Assembly (NCBI GenBank): GCA_036927565.1
Contig: JAYESD010000009.1
Span: 25,387,601-25,451,600 of the forward strand
Reading direction: 5' to 3'
Length of the DNA stretch: 64,000 bases
From: Tuctoria greenei
Lineage: Eukaryota; Streptophyta; Magnoliopsida; Poales; Poaceae
Position 1 is the first letter of the stretch, and each line of letters begins with the position of its first letter. The position numbers were made by a program, and so were the translations under genes. Below are positions 44,701-50,700 of the stretch, piece after piece. The notes beneath the pieces are model-generated. The model searched no databases. It worked only from the letters and a program-made list of their open reading frames with translations, and was not told where the DNA came from.

Positions 44701-47700
44701 CTCTTGAGCTCCTAGAACGCTGCTTCCGCTTCTTCCGTCCAAGCGCAGAATCTTGAAGAAGGGAAGTGCTCGTTGTGCCAACCTCGAGATGAAGCGGCTA
44801 AGGGCCGCGAGGCAACCGGCAAGCTTTTGTACATCCTTGATATGCGTCGGGGGTCGCATCAGTTCTATTGTCTTGATCTTCTCCGGATTGGCTTTGATCC
44901 CCTAGTGGGAAACCAGAAATCCCAGCAACTTCCCAGAAGAGACCCCGAAGACACACTTTGGGTTCAGCATCGTGCGCGTAAGGCGCAGCCTGCTGAAGAC
45001 TTGTGCTAAGCTGTCTAGGAAGAACATGCGGTCTTTGATATTGACCATGATGTCATCAACATACACCTCAACCAGGTCTCTAATGAGGTCCCCAAATGTT
45101 TTATGCACTGCACATATAAAGGTAGGGAGAGCATTCTTAAGACCGTAAGGCATGGAGACATAACAATACAGGCCATATACTATTACAAAAGCAGTGTGTT
45201 CCTCATCATCTATAGGCATAAGTATTTGATGGAAACCGGAATACGCGTCGAGAAAACACAGCCGATCACAGCCTGACGTAGAGTCTACAATTTGATCTAT
45301 CCTGGGGAGCGGGAAAGGATCCTTCGGGCATGCCTTGTTTAGGTTGGTATAGTCGATGCACATTCGAAGTTTCCAGCCAGCCTTAGGGACGACAACAGGA
45401 TTGGCCAACCACCGAGGGTGGTGAACTTCCCGGATGAAGCCAGCGTTGAGCAACTTCTTGACCTCCTCCCGGATGAAGTTCTGGCGCTCAACGGACTGCT
45501 TCCGGGGCTTCTGTTGTATCGGGTGGGCATCAGGATAGATCTTCAAATGGTGCTCAATCACCTCCCTGCGGATCCCGGGCATCTGCGATGGTTGCCAGGC
45601 AAACACACCGATATGGTCCCGAAGGAAGGCGATGAGCGCGGATTCCTATTTGATGTCTAGGTTACCCGCTATGCGGGTCGTCTGGGCAGCTTCAAAGCCG
45701 ATCATGACGACATTCACTGGGACGTCGTCTTCGGCAGGCAGCACGCGTGGGGCTGCGGTGGGGGTTCGTTAAGGTGCCCCCTGACTTGGCTGGCCCTCCC
45801 TTGCATCGTCCAGGTTCGGGGTTCAACCGGCAGCGAGTGCTTGGAGCTGCTCCAAGGCTGATACCGCTACCGTGCAATCCCCCCGGACCCTGAGAACTCC
45901 AAAAGGCGTTAGCATCTTCAGGACCAGATAGCCGTAGTGGGCTACGGCCATGAACTGGTAGAGCGTCGGCCTTCCAATGATGGCATTGAAGGGGAGCTCA
46001 ACATCCGCCACATCGAATAAGATATTCTCCGTGCAGTAGTTCTCCGGGGTACCAAAGGTAACCGGGAGGTGGATACTTCCGCTGGGCACAATTCGCCCCG
46101 GGCCCACGCCTGAGAACGGGCTCGAAGGAGCAAGTCGGGACATGGGTATCTGCAGCTTCAGGAAAGCTGCAGTGGAGATAAGGTTGAGGCCGGCCCCGCC
46201 ACCGATCAGCACATAGTGGAGCTTAACATTGGCGATAGTTGGGGCCACGAGCAGCGGGAGCACCCCAGCTCCTGCCATGTTCTTCGGGCAGTCCAAAGCA
46301 TCGAAGTTGATAGCCGTGTTCATCCACTTGTTGTGGGGAGCTGGGCTTGGTACCGGAGCCATTGCCGCCACAGCGCGTCGCGGGACTTCCACTGTGTTTC
46401 GAGACACGGGGTCCGAGGCGCCCCCGTAGATGACGTAGAGGAGTTTTCGGCGCTCCTAATCACTGCTAGTGTCTGAGTCAGCGCCCGTGAACACTACTTT
46501 CACTGCTCTATGGGGCTCCTGGTACCCCATATCGTCGTCATCCTTCTCTTCCGCCGGGTCAACCTTCTGCTTACCCTCCCTCTGGCCGGGGGGGGGGGGG
46601 GGGGGGGGGCGGGGGGGGCTCGCTCTCCTGACTCTGCTGTTGCTGCCGTTGTTCACAGAAACGCTCCACGAGTTTCATGACTTCCCAGCACTCGCTCGCA
46701 CTGTGACCATTGGTCTGCTGCACCGGGCATCTGAAGTCAGCATCATCCCTTTCAGGGGACAGGCGCGAGCGCTTATCCTGTTGTGAGCTCCGGGCTCTGC
46801 CAGGTGTCGCGGCTGCTACCATGACAACTCCAGGCCCCGGCTTACTCCTGTCGCGACCCCCGTTCTTCCTCTTGCCCCCTCCTCTGACAGCAGCCTCTGC
46901 TTCAGACTGAACGGGCTCCCCACTTTCCGAGGAGGCTCAGGCGTGCCAGTTACGCCCCTCTGCAGCCTTGGCACATCTGTCCGCCAGGGCAAACAGCTCG
47001 GAGACATCGCGCACGTCATGCGTGGCAAGCTTCTCGAGCATCTTCTTATCCCTCACACCCTGTCTAAACGCAACTATGACAGATGCATTTGAGATGTGGG
47101 GGATGGTATTCCTTACTTGGGAGAATCGCAAGATGAAGGCCCGCAGCGGTTCTCCCGATCGCTGTCTAATAGCGTGAAGGTCGAGCTCCGTGCTGGGACG
47201 CTCGTACGAACTTCCAAAGTTTGCAACGAATTGTCAGCACAGCTCCTCCCAGGAGGTAATGGATCCCGGGGGCAAGTTCATGAGCCATGACCGGGCCGGG
47301 CCGACCAGAACCACGGGGAAGTAGTTGGCCATGATGACCTCATCACCTCCTGCGGCCAGAATTGAGGTGGAGTAGATCTGTAAGAACTCACTCGGGTTGA
47401 CGCTCCCATCATACTTCTCCAGCGTGTGTGGCCGGAACTTGTGGGGCCAAACCACCCTTCGCAGGTGGGGAGCTAAGGCTGCGCAACCACCTCATGTGCT
47501 TGCAGGTGGCAAGTTTGGCGCTGCATGGCCATAATGAGCTGGTTGCGCATCGTATGTCGGTTGCTGGGGTATTGCGGTCGGCAATTGGTGCGGCGGGGGC
47601 ACACCATACGCTTGCGGTGGAGGAGGAGCATACGCTTGGTGCGGGGGAGGCGTCATGTACGCCTGGTGCTGCTCGGGAGGTGCCGTGTGCGCCTGACGCG

Positions 47701-50700
47701 GTGGACGAGCGTCGTGCACCTGGGCCCCGGCACCCGACAGGCTGTAATCAGCTTTGAGGTTGCAGCGCCGCTCCCATTGTCGCTCGTTGACGACCCGGCA
47801 GTCCTCGTCGGCTCTGCGGCGGCGCTGCAACCACGTCCACAGGTCCGCTGACGAAAGCCTAGTTGAACGGCTGTCGGCGGTTCGCCGGCCGACAGTAGGC
47901 GTGCGTGACAACGAAACAAATGTTGTTGCCGCTCGCCTTCCTCCCTGTGGAGTCGCCTGGAGCGCGGCGACTACCAGATGGTCGACATCGTTTACCCACT
48001 GTTGGGTTGCCCCCTGAGGAGCCCCTGCAGTTGGTGCGTTGCGGAGCAACTCCCGCGCAGCTAGAAGCGCGCTCTCTGGGCTTGCCGCCGGTGCTGCCGT
48101 GACGGTTGTCGCTGCTGGGGTCCGCCGTGCCCTATCGTGCTGACCTGCAGTCGATGGGGTGGCCGTTTGGCGAGGCGACGGCCCAGATCTTCCCGCCCTA
48201 GAGCAGGACCCGTCTCTGGGGTGAGATGAAGCTTGGTCCTCACGCGCCACTTGCTGACAGGGTTGACAGGGTTGTGGCCTGGAGAAACTGGCATTGGAGC
48301 GAGTGTTCACCATACTGCTGGTGAAGATTCTTGCAGGAGAAACCCCCTACCTGGCGCGCCAAATGTCGAGGTGTCTAAACTGACACCTCCCCCAGACCTA
48401 CTCAGGGAGCAGTCCGCGGAGGTTCGATGTATATCTGAGGGGCTAGTCCTAGCAAGATCGAGCGCAGTGGACGATGAACACGAGGGATTTACGTGGTTCG
48501 GCCCGCCTGAGCATAATACCCTACTCCACGGTGGTTTGTGTGTTGTATTGCTCGAGTTTGTCTCTCCGTCTGAGCGAAGTTCTCTAAGTCGGTGGCCGCT
48601 CGGTCCTTTTAGGATGCGTTTGGTTGGGAGTCAAAGTGGGATGGGATGAATCCATCCCAGTTTTTAGGGATGGGATGGTCCCGTTTTCTGTTTGTCTAGA
48701 GGGATAGGACGATCCCTGTTTCTTGTTTGTTTTGTGGGATGGTGTGTGACGGAATGATCCCGTCTCTTGTTTGAATGAAAGGATGGGACAGGGACATGTG
48801 AGTATGAGTACTTCTGGAAGGTCGCTGCCTGTCTCCATGGAGGTGGGACGGATCCGTCCCCATGTTTTTGGTGGGATGGTTTCATCCCGCATCTAGGTGG
48901 AATATTCTCTTTTGAGGGATGACTCCATCCCACATGTCTCCAAACCAAACAACAGAAAAGTGGGATCGTCCCGTCCCATCCCACTATATCCCTCGAACCA
49001 AACACACCCTTATAGTCTAAGGTCGAGCAGCTTACAGGTGGGGCCCGAGGCCCGACAAGTGGCCCCGGGAATACCGAATCCTCACTAAGATCTGGGAGTA
49101 AATGTTATCCCCTGACAACGGCTTCAATGTGCCGCCTGTCCATACCCTGTTGCAGGGCTACGAATAGTCCCCTCATCATGGTCGGTCCTGTCTTTTCTGT
49201 CCCGTCGGGGCTTCTCATTGGTCCACCGTACGTAGTAGTTCGGCTTTGACCAGTTATGACAAGACCGGTCAAAGTCCACTTGACTTATGAGTGCGAGCTC
49301 CCACTTGCCTAGGGAACATGCGCGTCCTAGCTTTGGCATACCGAGCACGCCTCCCTTCTCTGAACCTTCCGTGGGAAAGCTCAGGCCCGGTGCCGCCTGA
49401 CATGTGGCACCTCCCGGATCTTACCTTAGCAGGACGCCCAGTTCCGGGAGGTTGGGTCCGGAGCTGCCGGGAACTAGCAGCGTCGGACCCTCAGTGGGAC
49501 GTCCGGGTCCAGGAGGTTGGATCCGGAGCTGCCGGGATTGTCGCAGTATCTGACCCTCTTCCCAGGAGGGGAGGTCCGGAGCCGCCGTCCTAGCAGCCTC
49601 GTCGGATCATTCCCCGGCGTGGTGGTGGGCCCAGGGCCGCGGTCGGCGTGGAGGCACTGGACTTTCCCTCGACGGGAGATGCTACTATACCACTTGCCAC
49701 GTAGCCCTCTGGGCCCATGTCTAGCCTCGCCCCGTGGGCAGTGGGCCCAGTGTTCATTTATCCTTGTACCCAGGGATACCCGGTTCGCCAGGCACTAACA
49801 GCTGTGAAAGTGGGCAGGCGGCGGTGGCGGGGCCGGCTGCGACGGTGGTCATGCGGTGCCGATGGCGCGGCAGCAGCAGCCATGCGAGGCGAGCCTCCAT
49901 GGTGGTCGACGCCGGCCGACTAGACGCCTAGGTGGCGCCTAGGCGACGACTCAACAACACTGCTAAGGACATTATTTCAATATGATGAATGACCAAAGTA
50001 ATCTCAGTAGACTCGTTTGATATGATATTTTATCATTATATTCTTATAATTAGAATAAATATCAAGATAACATCGGTAAAAAGTACACTATAATCCTCAA
50101 CCAGTCTTAAAAGCATTCCATAAAAATCCTTGTCCTGCTGGAATTTTAGAAGAAAAAATCTACTGGGTAATGACTTTTCCATCAAATGAACACTGTACCT
50201 ATTAAATCACCACATGATTCTTATTTTCACACATGTGCAATATAGAAATATTAAGAAGTTCAAGAGACAAGACACAACAAACAAACCATACAAATGTCGT
50301 TCAAGAAGAGCAACAAACCAAGCATGACAATGCAGTTCAAGAAGAGAAGTAAACCTGTGGTGCCTATCATGCTTCCTGTCTCTGCCCCCCCTGTCCCTAT
50401 CACGTTCTTTGGCAGGGCTCCTTCCATGATAATTATCCTGATAAATAAGGAAAAGATACCAGTCAGCATACCAGAGTACAAACTATGTTTACCCACTGAT
50501 GATGAATTTCACAATTTCAGTAGATTAACTCTAAGTACGCTCACATTTTCACGGCCATTAGGTTCATCTATCTCCATAGGTTGTTCCTCCTCCTTATCTT
50601 CCTCCTCCTCAAAATCGTCCTCAAGTGCACTTCTCCTTGGTTCTAGAGTTCCAGACGCTTCAAGAACCCATCTGCCAAAATCAAAACAATACACAAAAGT

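Larger units (their letters stand above)
36208..49800 (-). mobile_element. Element E: 13.6-kb Grande-like Tat/Gypsy retrotransposon
   Basis: LTRs at 36208-37243 (3') and 48364-49800 (5'). On the minus strand PBS, gag, protease, RT, RNase H, integrase run from 48363 to 42181. A 1.1-kb spacer with tandem repeats follows. On the plus strand an antisense ORF runs from 37749 to 41077, converging on pol. Size, order and the antisense gene match maize Grande (about 13.8 kb), a Tat-lineage Gypsy. The coding regions have stops and frameshifts. It is inserted in a small hAT-like element inside PRP38A intron 5, in the same sense as the host gene. Confidence 0.9.
23749..50354 (-). other. PRP38A: PRP38A intron 5, 26.6 kb, filled with transposable elements
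   Basis: The donor is CACAG|GTTTAC at 50354 and the acceptor ttttcag|G at 23749. The outer parts (50354-49971 and 23749-24399) are ordinary AT-rich intron. Between them lie, from the donor side: a hAT-like element split by Gypsy element E, an unassigned stretch, LINE pieces with a TRIM-like insertion and a local duplication, Gypsy derivative F, and Copia derivative G. The phase (2 nt/1 nt) is kept across the intron and both flanking exons read cleanly, which argues that splicing across it still occurs. Confidence 0.88.
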
